A stretch of DNA of 64,000 nt from Enterococcus florum (GCF_004309355.1 NZ_BJCC01000001.1:1-64000); one strand, 5' to 3'; positions 46,218 to 56,152 are shown, numbered from the stretch's first letter. Made by a program: numbers and translations. Notes: generated by a model not told the origin, from the letters alone.

Positions 46218-47100
46218 TGACCTATCAAAAACGATCAATCAAAAACCAGTCCTAAAGAATCTGTCGTTTCAGCTTGCTCCATCCGAGATCGTAGGACTGA
46301 TCGGCCGAAACGGTTCCGGGAAAACGACCTTGTTCCGCTTGATCGCTGAACATTATTTACCTGATGCAGGTGATATTCAAGTCAATGGCCGCTCGATTTT
46401 TACCGACAAACACCAAAAACAGGCGATTTTCTTTATTGACGAAAAGGAAAATTTTCTACGCGCGTATTCTTTGCAAAGAATTCTTGGGTTTTATCAGAAA
46501 GCCTACATTGATTTTGATGAAAATTTATTTTTACAGCTGATTCAGCAGTACCAATTTCGATTATCCAGTCTGTACCGTCAACTGTCCAAAGGCAATCAAC
46601 GATTGGTTCAAATCATCCTGGCAATTTGTTCAAATGCGACGTATCTTTTACTGGACGAACCATTTGACGGTTTGGATGTCATCGTCAAAAAAGAAGTTAT
46701 TGGCTTGATGATGGAGCATTTAGGTGAACACCGCTCTGCCTTGATTGCTTCACATAATTTAAACGAGCTGGAAAACCTGATCGACCGTGCGCTCCTGTTG
46801 AAGGACCACACGATCTTCAAGGATTACCATCTAGAAGAGATGCGTCAGCATGCTAGAAAGATCCAAATGGTTTTTAAAACAAAAAAGGTCCCTCTGGTCG
46901 TCAAGGAACAGTCCAAGTTATTGAGCTTTCAAGGTCGCGTGATTACTGCGATCTTCGAATCCTACAGCGAAGAACTGGAACAGGCCATCAAACACTTCGA
47001 GCCCCTGCTTTATGAAGAATTGCCGCTTTCGCTGGAGGATCTGTTTGAGGCAAATCTAAAACCGAAACCACACAGGCTGCAAAAGGAGGTCTCATTATGA
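46207..47100 (+). CDS. ABC transporter ATP-binding protein
   Basis: 297 residues. Walker A GRNGSGKTT, signature QLSKGNQRL, Walker B LLLDEPFDGLD and switch His in ASHNLNE. The start at 46207 has GGAGG upstream; the longer frame to 46162 is unlikely. Cytoplasmic ATPase for the permease at 47097. Confidence 0.92.
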   Translation: MIINDLSKTINQKPVLKNLSFQLAPSEIVGLIGRNGSGKTTLFRLIAEHYLPDAGDIQVNGRSIFTDKHQKQAIFFIDEKENFLRAYSLQRILGFYQKAYIDFDENLFLQLIQQYQFRLSSLYRQLSKGNQRLVQIILAICSNATYLLLDEPFDGLDVIVKKEVIGLMMEHLGEHRSALIASHNLNELENLIDRALLLKDHTIFKDYHLEEMRQHARKIQMVFKTKKVPLVVKEQSKLLSFQGRVITAIFESYSEELEQAIKHFEPLLYEELPLSLEDLFEANLKPKPHRLQKEVSL

Positions 47101-48317
47101 TTCGTTCGATCTATTGGGAACGGTATAAAAAAGCATTGATCGCACTCTGTTTGCTGATCATTGCCTTCTCTGCTTACACGGGCTATAGCCAACAACGGGA
47201 TTGGCATTACAAAAGAAATGATTATTTGACTAATCCGGAAAGAAAGCAGGAGTTTAGGGAAAGTGAAGGTGCTATGGGATCTTCGTACGAAAATGGTGCC
47301 GTGGGCTTTTCTAGTTATGATGAATTTGTAGAGTATCATTCTTATCTGTTTCATTCTACACAACCCCATGCTTCGAATACCAATGTACCTAAAGCCAAGG
47401 ATTATACTGCCAATGAGGCGTATCAATCGAGCCAATCTCGTACTCCCGGTCTCTTGATCGTCGTGATCGCTCTTACTGGCTTCTTGCTCTTTTTCTATGA
47501 TCAGAAAACTGGCTTTAACCAATTTCTTTATTCTTTAAGTGTTTCACGCAAGGAGCTATTCGTAAAGAAACTTCTTTATCTCGTATTGCCGCTTATGGCA
47601 TCCGTGGTTTTCGGAAAACTCATCCAGGCGATCTTGCTTTATGTGATGATTCCACAGCCCTACATGAATGCAACGCTAGGCCAATTGCTCTATTCAATCG
47701 TTGGGTTCAGTTCATTGATCTTCTTATTATTCAGTGCCAATCTGCTGATTGGTACTTTAATGGGAAATATCGTTTTTGGGCCCCTCACTTGGTTAGTGTT
47801 CAATTGGCTGGCTTTAGGTATCCCCAGCAGTGTTTATGGCGTTTTTGATATTTATTCTTTGCGAAAAGGTGAATCATTCAATAATTATCCCAAAAATCTG
47901 TTTCTTATAGACATCGGAAAAACCGGCGGATACTGGTGGATGAGTTTACTCCTGCTTGCTTTAGCTGCTGGCTGTCTATATTGGGCTTATCGCGAATACT
48001 CGATGATCTCCTTAGAAAATGACAGTGATTACCTCTTGAGCAAGACCGCTCGCTGGCCGGTTTGGCTGGTGATGACGACCTTTACGTCGTTTGTTTTTAC
48101 TATAAATATCAACAGTCCCTGGCAAGTTTATTATAGTCAAATCGTCCATAAAATTGATTTCACTGGAACGATTGTTACACCGATCATTCAAACTATTGTG
48201 GGTATTCTTTTTGTTGCAGCGAGTTGTTTTGTGATTGTTTTCTTTTCAAGCATAAGAGAGCATCTTTTGGTCTGGCAGCAAAAACGACTGATCAAAAAGG
48301 AGTTAGCTAGTCACTAA
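47097..48317 (+). CDS. ABC transporter permease
   Basis: 406 residues. One span near the N-terminus, an extracellular segment, and about seven spans clustered in two groups. Start overlaps the ATPase stop (ATGA). The YtrA context suggests a stress- or antibiotic-linked exporter, but substrate is unknown. Confidence 0.88.
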   Translation: MIRSIYWERYKKALIALCLLIIAFSAYTGYSQQRDWHYKRNDYLTNPERKQEFRESEGAMGSSYENGAVGFSSYDEFVEYHSYLFHSTQPHASNTNVPKAKDYTANEAYQSSQSRTPGLLIVVIALTGFLLFFYDQKTGFNQFLYSLSVSRKELFVKKLLYLVLPLMASVVFGKLIQAILLYVMIPQPYMNATLGQLLYSIVGFSSLIFLLFSANLLIGTLMGNIVFGPLTWLVFNWLALGIPSSVYGVFDIYSLRKGESFNNYPKNLFLIDIGKTGGYWWMSLLLLALAAGCLYWAYREYSMISLENDSDYLLSKTARWPVWLVMTTFTSFVFTININSPWQVYYSQIVHKIDFTGTIVTPIIQTIVGILFVAASCFVIVFFSSIREHLLVWQQKRLIKKELASH

Positions 48318-48330
48318 AGGAGGGGCATAA

Positions 48331-48942
48331 ATGATTGATTTCCTGTTTCGTCTCTACAGCTTGGGATGTATTTTTCTGCCTTGTCTGCTTTACCAATGCC
48401 TGTTTTTAAAGCGGCAGCCAAAAGAACAAATCCCGCTTTCATTTCTTGTCTGGCGTTACTTATTGATTTTATACCTTTACTTGGTCATTGATGTGACTGG
48501 GGTTGGAACGCTTGGGGACCTCCTGAGTTATCCTGAGCTTATTCGTCCGGATGAAATCAGTCTGATTCCCTTAAAGGATCCAGTTGGCCTTCAATCTGTG
48601 TTGAATAGTGTTATGTTCATGCCGCTAGGGTTTCTATTGCCGTTGATCTGGCAGAGGTTTCGTAGGCTGCACTACACGCTGTTGCTGGGAGCAAGCTTTT
48701 CATTAGGGATCGAACTGCTCCAATTGTTTAATCGAAGAGTCACGGATGTCGATGATTTGCTGATGAATACGTTGGGAACATTGGCAGGCTATTTGATATG
48801 GGTGCTATGGCAGAAATTATCTAAAAGAAGCAGCAAAGAAATCCGTGCGCTCGGCTCTTGGGAACCATGTATGTACCTTTTTCTTAGCTTGGCCGGCAAC
48901 TTTTTTCTTTACCATTGGCGATTTTTCTTACGCTTTTTATAG
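48331..48942 (+). CDS. VanZ-family membrane protein (first copy)
   Basis: 203 residues with about five spans. VanZ features are LNSVMFMPLGFLLPL, LGIELLQLFNRRVTDVDDLLMNTLG. VanZ-like proteins give low-level glycopeptide tolerance in some strains; most have unknown roles. It follows the permease by 13 bases. Confidence 0.88.
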   Translation: MIDFLFRLYSLGCIFLPCLLYQCLFLKRQPKEQIPLSFLVWRYLLILYLYLVIDVTGVGTLGDLLSYPELIRPDEISLIPLKDPVGLQSVLNSVMFMPLGFLLPLIWQRFRRLHYTLLLGASFSLGIELLQLFNRRVTDVDDLLMNTLGTLAGYLIWVLWQKLSKRSSKEIRALGSWEPCMYLFLSLAGNFFLYHWRFFLRFL

Positions 48943-48956
48943 AAAGGTGGATCCTT

Positions 48957-49469
48957 ATGACTATGAAAAAAATAGCCAGATTATTACTTGGTTTGTATTT
49001 GCTGGTGCTCATCTGGATACTGTTGTTTAAAGTGACGATTTCCTTTACAGAGATCCTCTCCAGCCTAAATGGCCGAAGAAATATCAATCTCATTCCCTTT
49101 CACTCCTCTACCATCGTCAATGGGAGAATCAATCAGACAGAAATCATGTATAATTTTCTCATTTTTATGCCCTTTGGCGGGTTGCTGGGAATAACAGATA
49201 AGCATAGATCGATCATGCGAAAGGTGTTGCTGATTGGCGGCTTCAGCCTGATGATCGAGATGTTGCAGTTTGTCCTAGGTCTAGGAGCAACCGATGCCAC
49301 CGATCTTTTGATGAATACAGTAGGCGGACTTTCAGGATTGCTGCTGTATCAGCTGCTGCGACGTTTCATCACTGAATCAAAGCTGGATAGAGGCTTGACG
49401 ATTCTCGGCAGCCTTCTATTTGTCTCCAGCTTAGGCTTTGTTGCCTTTATCTTGCTTTACAACCTTTAA
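48957..49469 (+). CDS. VanZ-family membrane protein (second copy)
   Basis: 170 residues, about four spans. NFLIFMPFGGLLGI and MIEMLQFVLGLGATDATDLLMNTVGG match VanZ. Start at 48957 has AAAGGTGG upstream. Tandem paralogue of the preceding gene, probably same transcript. Confidence 0.88.
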   Translation: MTMKKIARLLLGLYLLVLIWILLFKVTISFTEILSSLNGRRNINLIPFHSSTIVNGRINQTEIMYNFLIFMPFGGLLGITDKHRSIMRKVLLIGGFSLMIEMLQFVLGLGATDATDLLMNTVGGLSGLLLYQLLRRFITESKLDRGLTILGSLLFVSSLGFVAFILLYNL

Positions 49470-49486
49470 GTGCGGCTAGCAAAAAA

Positions 49487-49560
49487 AGCTCAAACGGTTT
49501 GAACAAATTCCTAAAGTGGTGTTAGTCCCACTTTAAGAATCGTTCACTCGCGTTTGAGCT
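49487..49560. terminator. Compound hairpin between vanZ and ffh
   Basis: AGCTCAAACG (49487-49496) pairs with CGTTTGAGCT (49551-49560), enclosing a second AAAGTGG/CCACTTT hairpin. It can terminate transcripts from both convergent genes. Confidence 0.75.
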
Positions 49561-49567
49561 GTTCTCC

Positions 49568-50986
49568 TTACTTCTTCCGTTTCTTTCTCTTCTTCTTATT
49601 TTTCTTCATCATCCGGTTCATCGCCATCTTGCCCATTTTGCCCTTGATGCCTGAACCGAACATTTGGTCCATGCCAGCCGGCATCGAGCCTTTGCTCATT
49701 TGCTGCATCATCTTCTGCGATTCTTTGAACTGTTTGATGAAACGGTTCACTTCCACTACGCTGTTCCCAGAACCGGCAGCGATTCGACGACGACGGCTTG
49801 GATTCAATAATGTGGGATCTTCTCGTTCGGCTTTAGTCATTGATTGAACGATCGCCTTTTTACGAGCTATATCTTTAGGATCGACCTTCAGATTCTCGAT
49901 TCCCGGCATTTGGTTCATCCCTGGAATCATTTTGACCAGGTCCTCCAATGGCCCCATATTCATCACCTGGTCCATCTGTTCGATAAAATCGTTGAAGTCG
50001 AAGCTGTTCTCCTTCATCTTGCGGGCAAGTTCTTCCGCTTTCTTTTCATCGTAATCCTGCTGAGCCTTTTCGATCAGCGTCAGCATATCTCCCATGCCGA
50101 GGATTCGGCTGGACATCCGATCAGGATGGAAAACCTCCAAGTCGGTCAACTTTTCACCTGAACCAATGAATTTAATCGGTGCTCCGGTGACTGAACGAAT
50201 CGAAAGCGCCGCACCACCACGTGTATCACCATCCAATTTAGTAATGATTACCCCAGTGATTCCCAGCTGCTCATTAAAGCTTTGTGCGACGTTGACTGCA
50301 TCCTGACCGGTCATTGCATCAACGACTAGCAGGATTTCATTCGGCTGGGCAACTTCCTTGATCTGCTTCAGCTCATCCATCAACGCTTCGTCGATATGCA
50401 GTCGTCCTGCCGTATCGATCAATACATAGTCGTTTTTCTTCTCACGTGCAAGTGCCATCCCTTGACGAACGATCTCGACTGGACTGACATCCGTGCCCAT
50501 GTCAAAAACAGGAACATCCAACTGTTGACCCAATACCTTTAACTGGTCGATTGCTGCTGGACGATACACGTCGCCTGCGATCATTAATGGTCTGGCTTTT
50601 TCTGTTTTGATCAGGTGATTGGCTAGTTTTCCAGCAAAGGTGGTTTTCCCTGCCCCTTGCAGACCGGCCATCATGATTACCGTTGGGATTTTAGGTGATT
50701 TTACAATGCCGACAGTCTCAGATCCTAATGTTTTCGTCAGCTCTTCATCAACGATTTTTACGATCTGTTGCGCTGGAGACAGGCTTTCTAAGACTTCTGC
50801 TCCTAATGCACGTTCTCGGACTTGTTTTGTAAACTGTTTGACTACTTGTAAGTTTACATCGGCTTCCAGCAATGCCAAACGGATTTCCCGCATCATTTCG
50901 GTGATGTCTGCCTCAGTGACCTTGCCTTTTCTTCGTAATTTGCTCATCGCCGCTTGCAGGCGCTCGGTTAGATTTTCAAATGCCAT
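49568..50986 (-). CDS. ffh: Signal recognition particle GTPase Ffh
   Basis: 472 residues. N domain, then the G domain with AGLQGAGKTTFAGKLA, DTAGRLHIDE and TKLDGDTRGGAALS, then a methionine-rich M domain (about 300-460). Targets membrane proteins to the translocon with 4.5S RNA. Follows ylxM by 23 bases. Confidence 0.98.
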   Translation of the reverse strand: MAFENLTERLQAAMSKLRRKGKVTEADITEMMREIRLALLEADVNLQVVKQFTKQVRERALGAEVLESLSPAQQIVKIVDEELTKTLGSETVGIVKSPKIPTVIMMAGLQGAGKTTFAGKLANHLIKTEKARPLMIAGDVYRPAAIDQLKVLGQQLDVPVFDMGTDVSPVEIVRQGMALAREKKNDYVLIDTAGRLHIDEALMDELKQIKEVAQPNEILLVVDAMTGQDAVNVAQSFNEQLGITGVIITKLDGDTRGGAALSIRSVTGAPIKFIGSGEKLTDLEVFHPDRMSSRILGMGDMLTLIEKAQQDYDEKKAEELARKMKENSFDFNDFIEQMDQVMNMGPLEDLVKMIPGMNQMPGIENLKVDPKDIARKKAIVQSMTKAEREDPTLLNPSRRRRIAAGSGNSVVEVNRFIKQFKESQKMMQQMSKGSMPAGMDQMFGSGIKGKMGKMAMNRMMKKNKKKRKKRKK

Positions 50987-51009
50987 TGTACTTCGTTATT
51001 TCCTTTCTG

Positions 51010-51348
51010 CTATTCATCTAGGTCCTGCAGCTCCTTGATCGCTGATGCCAAACATTCATCCTTTGGATAATGGTCTTTGACATATTCAGCCAACTCATCC
51101 AGCTGCTCTTCACGAACCATGTAATCGGAAAACAAATGCAGCTTCCGTTCATAGTCTTCTAAAATTTTTTCTGTACGTTTTATATTATCATAAACTGCCT
51201 GGCGACTCACACTATATTCTTCTGCAATCTCCCCTAAAGAGAAATCATCCGCATAATAAAGCTCCATATAGTTCATCTGCTTTTCTGTCAGAAGTGTCGC
51301 ATAAAACTCAAACAGACCGTTCATTCGATTGGTTTTTTCAATTTCCAT
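51010..51348 (-). CDS. ylxM: YlxM family HTH protein, SRP-associated
   Basis: 112 residues with a sigma-factor-like helix-turn-helix ([23 protein letters not shown]). In Firmicutes it precedes ffh and its product can modulate SRP GTPase activity. The start MEIEK at 51348 has GAGGAGGG upstream. It overlaps the DUF523 gene end. Confidence 0.94.
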   Translation of the reverse strand: MEIEKTNRMNGLFEFYATLLTEKQMNYMELYYADDFSLGEIAEEYSVSRQAVYDNIKRTEKILEDYERKLHLFSDYMVREEQLDELAEYVKDHYPKDECLASAIKELQDLDE

Positions 51349-51832
51349 GGATTCCCTCCTCTTGCTGAAAACCACTTGTTTCAAGTCTTTGCCAGTTATC
51401 TTCTGAATAAACAGTCAACCCTTGATTGATAAAATAAGCAGCCGCAACTCCCGCTCCTGAGATTCGTTGACCAGAAAAACTGCCATCGTAGATCAGTCGA
51501 ACACCGCAGGAAGGACTGCGCTCTTTCAAAACGACTTGTTGGATATCCAATGCCTTCAGCTTCTGAAAAGCTGCGATTGCTCCCTTTTTAAATGCTTCGG
51601 TCACATCGACTCCCTGCTGATCTATCACATGGGCTCGATTTTCCCAGACGTCAAAACCGTTTCCCCCAACGATCTCCGCAGGGTAGCGCGGTGTTGGCAA
51701 TCCGCCTAAAACCTCTGGGCAGATAATGACCGCTTTTTCTTGCTGAAGCAGTTGTTTCAGCTCCGCAATTTCATTATGGTTGCCATCGTAGCGACAACAG
51801 ACACCGGACAAACAGGCGCTGATCCCGATCAT
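51338..51832 (-). CDS. DUF523 family protein
   Basis: 164 residues. Cys-rich starts [13 protein letters not shown] and ERSPSCGV are the DUF523 signatures. Function is not established; a role in sulfur or redox chemistry is plausible because of the conserved cysteines. It heads the ylxM-ffh unit with an eleven-base overlap. Confidence 0.9.
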   Translation of the reverse strand: MIGISACLSGVCCRYDGNHNEIAELKQLLQQEKAVIICPEVLGGLPTPRYPAEIVGGNGFDVWENRAHVIDQQGVDVTEAFKKGAIAAFQKLKALDIQQVVLKERSPSCGVRLIYDGSFSGQRISGAGVAAAYFINQGLTVYSEDNWQRLETSGFQQEEGIHGN

Positions 51833-51949
51833 TTAATTATTCTCCCATTCTAACAAAAAACAAGTGACAAAACTGCGTTCTCATTATACCATTTATTCAT
51901 AATAGGAAATAGTCTAACCGAGCTTTATTCTAAAATAAAGGAGAACGCT

Positions 51950-52645
51950 ATGAAACGTGTATTAGTCGTCGATGACGAGCCTTCGATCGTAACCTTGCTG
52001 ACCTTCAATCTTGAAAAAGAAGGCTACGCAGTCACGTCGGCGGAGGATGGAAAAGAAGGGTATGAACTAGCACTGAATGATGCGTATGATTTTATTATCT
52101 TAGATGTCATGCTGCCTTCGATGGATGGACTGGACATCGCAAAAAAACTGCGCCAGGAAAAAAACAACACGCCGATCTTGATGCTGACTGCTAAAGATGA
52201 TGCTATTGATCGGATTTTAGGCCTTGAGATCGGAGCAGACGATTATCTGACCAAACCTTTTTCCCCGAGAGAGGTACTTGCTAGAATGAAGGCCATTTTC
52301 CGCCGGATCGAGCCTCGACAAGAGGAAATCGTTCACGAGAGCTTGACCGCTGGAGAAATCGCAGCTGATTTGACGAACTATCAAGTCAACGTGCGAGGAA
52401 AAAGAATCGAATTAACACCCAAGGAATTCGAATTGTTAATCTACTTTATGAAACGAAAAAACCGTGTGATTGACCGTGACACCCTGCTTGACCGGATTTG
52501 GCAGTATGACTTTTCGGGGCAGAGCCGGATCGTGGACGTCCACGTTTCTCATCTGAGAGAAAAAATTGAGCTTGATCCAAAGCATCCGCAATATTTGTTG
52601 ACGGTACGCGGATTTGGCTATAAATTTCAGGTGCCCGAAGCATGA
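51950..52645 (+). CDS. phoP: Phosphate-type response regulator PhoP
   Basis: 231 residues. Receiver domain (Asp in FIILDVMLPSMDGLD, K in DYLTKPF) and OmpR-type winged helix. Its gene overlaps the kinase gene by four bases. Neighbouring phased repeats at pstS support phosphate control. Confidence 0.93.
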   Translation: MKRVLVVDDEPSIVTLLTFNLEKEGYAVTSAEDGKEGYELALNDAYDFIILDVMLPSMDGLDIAKKLRQEKNNTPILMLTAKDDAIDRILGLEIGADDYLTKPFSPREVLARMKAIFRRIEPRQEEIVHESLTAGEIAADLTNYQVNVRGKRIELTPKEFELLIYFMKRKNRVIDRDTLLDRIWQYDFSGQSRIVDVHVSHLREKIELDPKHPQYLLTVRGFGYKFQVPEA

Positions 52646-54375
52646 AGAAACGCAAGCTAGATTACCTTTTCCTGTTTGTCCTGATGGTGGCTCTTTTTAT
52701 CGGCAGCTGGAACCTAGCTAATCGTTTTTATCAAAAAGAATTAGTCAACCAGCAAGAAGAATTTCTTTTGAACAATGGACAACTGCTGATCAGCCAGTTT
52801 TCCTTGGATACGCTAGACAGCGAAGAAAATGACCAGCTGATCAGTCATTATGCTAAGGAGCTGGATGAAAGAGTCACGCTGTTAAACCAGGATGGCACGA
52901 TCCTTTTTGACTCCAGCCATCCAGATTTGACAGGCAGCCGCACTGATCGGCCTGAGATTCAAGCAGTCTTAGCCAATAATACCTATTCTTCATCCGTTCG
53001 TTACAGTCAGACGCTGAAAAAGGAATTACTCTATACAGCCCAACCGATCGTTAGGAACAACCAGCGGATCGGCGTGCTTCGGATCGCCAAAAGCACTTCG
53101 AATTTTGCGCCTAAAACAGCCGATTTCCAACGAAGCATGTTCATCATTTTACTGCTGTTTTATCTTTTCTTGTATCTTGGCATTTCCTACTTGATCTATC
53201 AACGAAACCGGCCAGTAGAAACCGTGCTGCCTGTACTAAAACGTATGGTTAAGTCGCCGGAAAAGAGCAATTTTGTTCTTCAAGATTCTGCCAAATGGCA
53301 GGAGCTTTATGTAACGATCAATCATTTGAGTGAACAGCTGCATGATACCTATGCGGCCTTCACCACCACAGAAGAACAATTTAAGACTTTGTTTCATGAG
53401 CTGATGATCGGAGTATTCATCATTGATGAGCATGGAAAATTCTTCATGATCAATCCTACAATGGAAGAAATTTTGCAAATGGGTGGAGCTTCCCAGCATT
53501 ATTACTGGCAAGTCATCGAGGACAACAAGCTGATCCAGCTGATCCAGCAGGTTATGGTGGAAAAAAGCCAGGTCCATCAGGAGATCGCCATTCGATTGCC
53601 GCAAAGGAAAAATCTTGATGTTCACCTGCGCTTTTTGGAAAATGCTGCAGGTGATCAAATCATGGGCACTGTTTATGACCTGACGCATGTCCGGCATTTG
53701 GAGAAGATCCAGCGTGATTTTGTCGGTAACGTCTCTCATGAATTAAAAACACCAGTGACTTCTTTGATCGGTTTTACTGAGACTTTGTTAGACGGTGCAA
53801 AAGAAAACCCTGAATTAACCACTGAATTTCTCACGATTATGCACAAAGATGCCGTTCGTTTGCAGCACTTGATCCAAGATATCATCGAATTATCCAAAGA
53901 CAGCGACCATGTATCCGATGAACTGCAAACCATCGAATTGCATGACTTTGTTTTGCAACAGCTGGAATTCTATCAACATTTATTGACCAAAAAGGATCTG
54001 ACTGTCAATGTTGTTGGCGCAGAAAATGTCTTTTATCAGACACGACCAGTTTTCTTTCAACCGATCCTTAAAAACCTGTTGGAAAATGCGATTCAGTATT
54101 CTCCGGAACATAAAAATATCGTGATTACTTATAAAGTGAAAGAGGTTTTAGAGATTAAGATCACGGACACAGGGATCGGTATTTCTAAAGAAGACCAAGA
54201 ACGCATTTTTGAGCGCTTTTATCGAGTGGACCGGGCGCGCAGTCGCCATTCCGGCGGTACTGGGTTGGGATTGGCGATTGTCAAAGAATACACTGAAATT
54301 CTAGGCGGAACCGTTTCTGTTGAAAGCCATCCGAAATTAGGGTCCACTTTTACAGTCACTCTGCCGATCAATTAG
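52642..54375 (+). CDS. phoR: Sensor histidine kinase PhoR
   Basis: 577 residues. Two membrane spans (about 9-28 and 155-180) enclose an extracellular sensor region; a HAMP-like segment, a PAS domain (about 240-340), HisKA with His in VGNVSHELKTPVTS and HATPase with NLLENAIQY, DTGIGI and GTGLGL follow. It should phosphorylate PhoP under phosphate limitation. Confidence 0.94.
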   Translation: MKKRKLDYLFLFVLMVALFIGSWNLANRFYQKELVNQQEEFLLNNGQLLISQFSLDTLDSEENDQLISHYAKELDERVTLLNQDGTILFDSSHPDLTGSRTDRPEIQAVLANNTYSSSVRYSQTLKKELLYTAQPIVRNNQRIGVLRIAKSTSNFAPKTADFQRSMFIILLLFYLFLYLGISYLIYQRNRPVETVLPVLKRMVKSPEKSNFVLQDSAKWQELYVTINHLSEQLHDTYAAFTTTEEQFKTLFHELMIGVFIIDEHGKFFMINPTMEEILQMGGASQHYYWQVIEDNKLIQLIQQVMVEKSQVHQEIAIRLPQRKNLDVHLRFLENAAGDQIMGTVYDLTHVRHLEKIQRDFVGNVSHELKTPVTSLIGFTETLLDGAKENPELTTEFLTIMHKDAVRLQHLIQDIIELSKDSDHVSDELQTIELHDFVLQQLEFYQHLLTKKDLTVNVVGAENVFYQTRPVFFQPILKNLLENAIQYSPEHKNIVITYKVKEVLEIKITDTGIGISKEDQERIFERFYRVDRARSRHSGGTGLGLAIVKEYTEILGGTVSVESHPKLGSTFTVTLPIN

Positions 54376-54444
54376 CAAGGTATCACGAATGAGTTGGTTT
54401 TCAAAAAACCAGTTACAATGCACTCGAAGTATCTATCCGCCATC

Positions 54445-54483
54445 AAAAAACCAGCAGAACCTCAAGGATTCTGCTGGTTTTTT
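54445..54483. terminator. Bidirectional terminator between phoR and pstS
   Basis: AAAAAACCAGCAGAA (54445-54459) and TTCTGCTGGTTTTTT (54469-54483) are a perfect stem with A and T runs. Confidence 0.93.
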
Positions 54484-54491
54484 AGTATCGT

Positions 54492-55370
54492 CTATTTGAT
54501 ATTGCCTTCAACGTCTCGTTCGATCTTCATATCAGTAATCGGCAGATAGCCCAATTCTTTTACTACACCGCCTTGGATATCTTCAGAGGTCATGTACTTC
54601 AAAAAGTCAGCCAATTCACCCTCAGGTTCACCGTTTGTATACATGTGCTCGTATGACCAAATTTCCCATTTATTTTCTGCAATATTTTCAGCTGTTGCTT
54701 GGACACCATCGATTTTAAGAGCAGTCAAGCTGTCATCGATGTACGACAATGCCAAGTAGCTGATCGCTCCAGGTGTTTCAGCCACGATTTTCTTCACAGT
54801 TCCAGAAGAATCTTGTTCCTGAGAATCGATCGGTGCGGCACCTTCTAATGCCCATTTTTCAAAGGATGCACGAGTACCGCTACCGTTGGCACGATTGATG
54901 ACAGCGATCTCCTGATCTTTTCCGCCAACATCTTTCCAGTTGGTGATTTTACCAGTGAAAATATCAACCAATTGTTCCTTGGTGATATCTTCCACTCCCG
55001 TATCTTTATTGACAACAGGGGCGAAACCAACCACAGCAACTTTATGATCCACTAATTTTTCTGCATCGATGCCTTCTTTTTCTTCTGCAAAGACATCCGA
55101 GTTCCCAATCTCAACAGCACCTGCCGACACTTGGCTCAACCCTGTACCGCTGCCCCCGCCCTGAACGGAGATTTGAACGTTGGGATGTTCTTGTGTATAG
55201 TTTTCCTGTGCTGCATCAACTAAAGGCTGTAAAGCCGTAGACCCGACTGCTGTGATTTTTGCAGCATCTCCGGACCCAGCATTGGATGAAGATCCGTCAG
55301 TAGCTCCTTGTCCACCACAGCCGGCCAGTAAAAGAGTCGAAAGAACCAAGGTTGCAAAGATTTTTTTCAA
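54492..55370 (-). CDS. pstS: Phosphate-binding lipoprotein PstS
   Basis: 292 residues. Signal peptide with lipobox LLAGC, then a phosphate-binding PstS domain (ITAVGSTALQPLVDAAQ, GGGSGTGLSQV, NRANGSGTRASFEKWAL). It captures phosphate for the Pst ABC transporter. No pstCAB lies next to it here. Four phased GTAAA/TTTAC repeats upstream suggest PhoP control. Confidence 0.95.
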   Translation of the reverse strand: MKKIFATLVLSTLLLAGCGGQGATDGSSSNAGSGDAAKITAVGSTALQPLVDAAQENYTQEHPNVQISVQGGGSGTGLSQVSAGAVEIGNSDVFAEEKEGIDAEKLVDHKVAVVGFAPVVNKDTGVEDITKEQLVDIFTGKITNWKDVGGKDQEIAVINRANGSGTRASFEKWALEGAAPIDSQEQDSSGTVKKIVAETPGAISYLALSYIDDSLTALKIDGVQATAENIAENKWEIWSYEHMYTNGEPEGELADFLKYMTSEDIQGGVVKELGYLPITDMKIERDVEGNIK

Positions 55371-55454
55371 TTAAAACACTCCTTATGAATAGTCTTTGTA
55401 GGATTAGTACACAACGACTATACAAAAGCAATGTTAAGCTTCCATAGGATTGAT

Positions 55455-55491
55455 GTAAATGAAAGGTAAAGCTCTGTAAATTTTCCGTAAA
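55455..55491 (-). promoter_or_regulatory. Pho-box-like phased repeats upstream of pstS
   Basis: GTAAA occurs at 55455, 55466, 55476 and 55487, spaced 11, 10 and 11 bases; on the minus strand these are TTTAC repeats about one helical turn apart, the layout of PhoP/PhoB boxes. They lie 85-121 bases upstream of pstS. Confidence 0.72.
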
Positions 55492-55542
55492 GCTGATTTT
55501 CTTTTTATGCTATATGAAAAGCCAGGCTTTAGAAAAAGGCAC

Positions 55543-56082
55543 TTAAAAGGAAGAATTGGGCTCTAACAGAAAGGCTTGCTCTTCTTTAGTTGTCGTTCTT
55601 CCCAGTACGTCATTTCTATGCGGGTAACGTCCAAAGCGCGCGATGATCCGTTGATGCCGCTGTTCAAATATCAAGTTTTCCTCCATTCCCTCTTCAGCAA
55701 ATAATCTCAGTGCTGTTTCGTGAATCATCAACGATTCTGAATGCATAAAAGGCATGTAAAGGAAACTCCTTTGCTGAACCGTCAGCTGGTCGATCGGTGT
55801 ATGGCTAATCGCCTCTTGGGCTAGGACCAGCGCCATGCCGTCAAAAGCAAAAGACTTGGAATCGCCGCGGTATAAATTTCGAGAAAACTGATCTAATACA
55901 ATGATTTCCGCCAGCCTTCCCTCGACCGTTGAACGCCATTCCGCCAACTCCCCCATCGTCGCTTTTTGGTGAATCTCGGAAAAACGCACGCGTATGATTT
56001 CATCAAATGCCTGATCCTTTTTGAACCATTGTTCTGGTTCACATTCTTCAAACCAAAATCGCAGTATTTCTTGATAATTCAT
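55543..56082 (-). CDS. DUF924 family protein
   Basis: 179 residues. ILRFWFEECEPEQWFKKDQAFD and VLDQFSRNLYRGDSKSFAFD are DUF924 signatures. Helical, TPR-like fold; function unknown. Start at 56082 has TTGGAGG eight bases upstream. Confidence 0.9.
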   Translation of the reverse strand: MNYQEILRFWFEECEPEQWFKKDQAFDEIIRVRFSEIHQKATMGELAEWRSTVEGRLAEIIVLDQFSRNLYRGDSKSFAFDGMALVLAQEAISHTPIDQLTVQQRSFLYMPFMHSESLMIHETALRLFAEEGMEENLIFEQRHQRIIARFGRYPHRNDVLGRTTTKEEQAFLLEPNSSF

Positions 56083-56097
56083 GGTGATCGCCTCCAA

Positions 56098-56139
56098 AAA
56101 AAGTGTCTATGTACAGTTTAGCATGTACATAAACACTCT
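56098..56139 (-). terminator. Terminator after the aminotransferase
   Basis: AGTGTCTATGTACA (56102-56115) and TGTACATAAACACT (56124-56137) pair with one mismatch, followed by seven T on the minus strand. Confidence 0.85.
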
Positions 56140-56152
56140 GAATACCAAAAGG

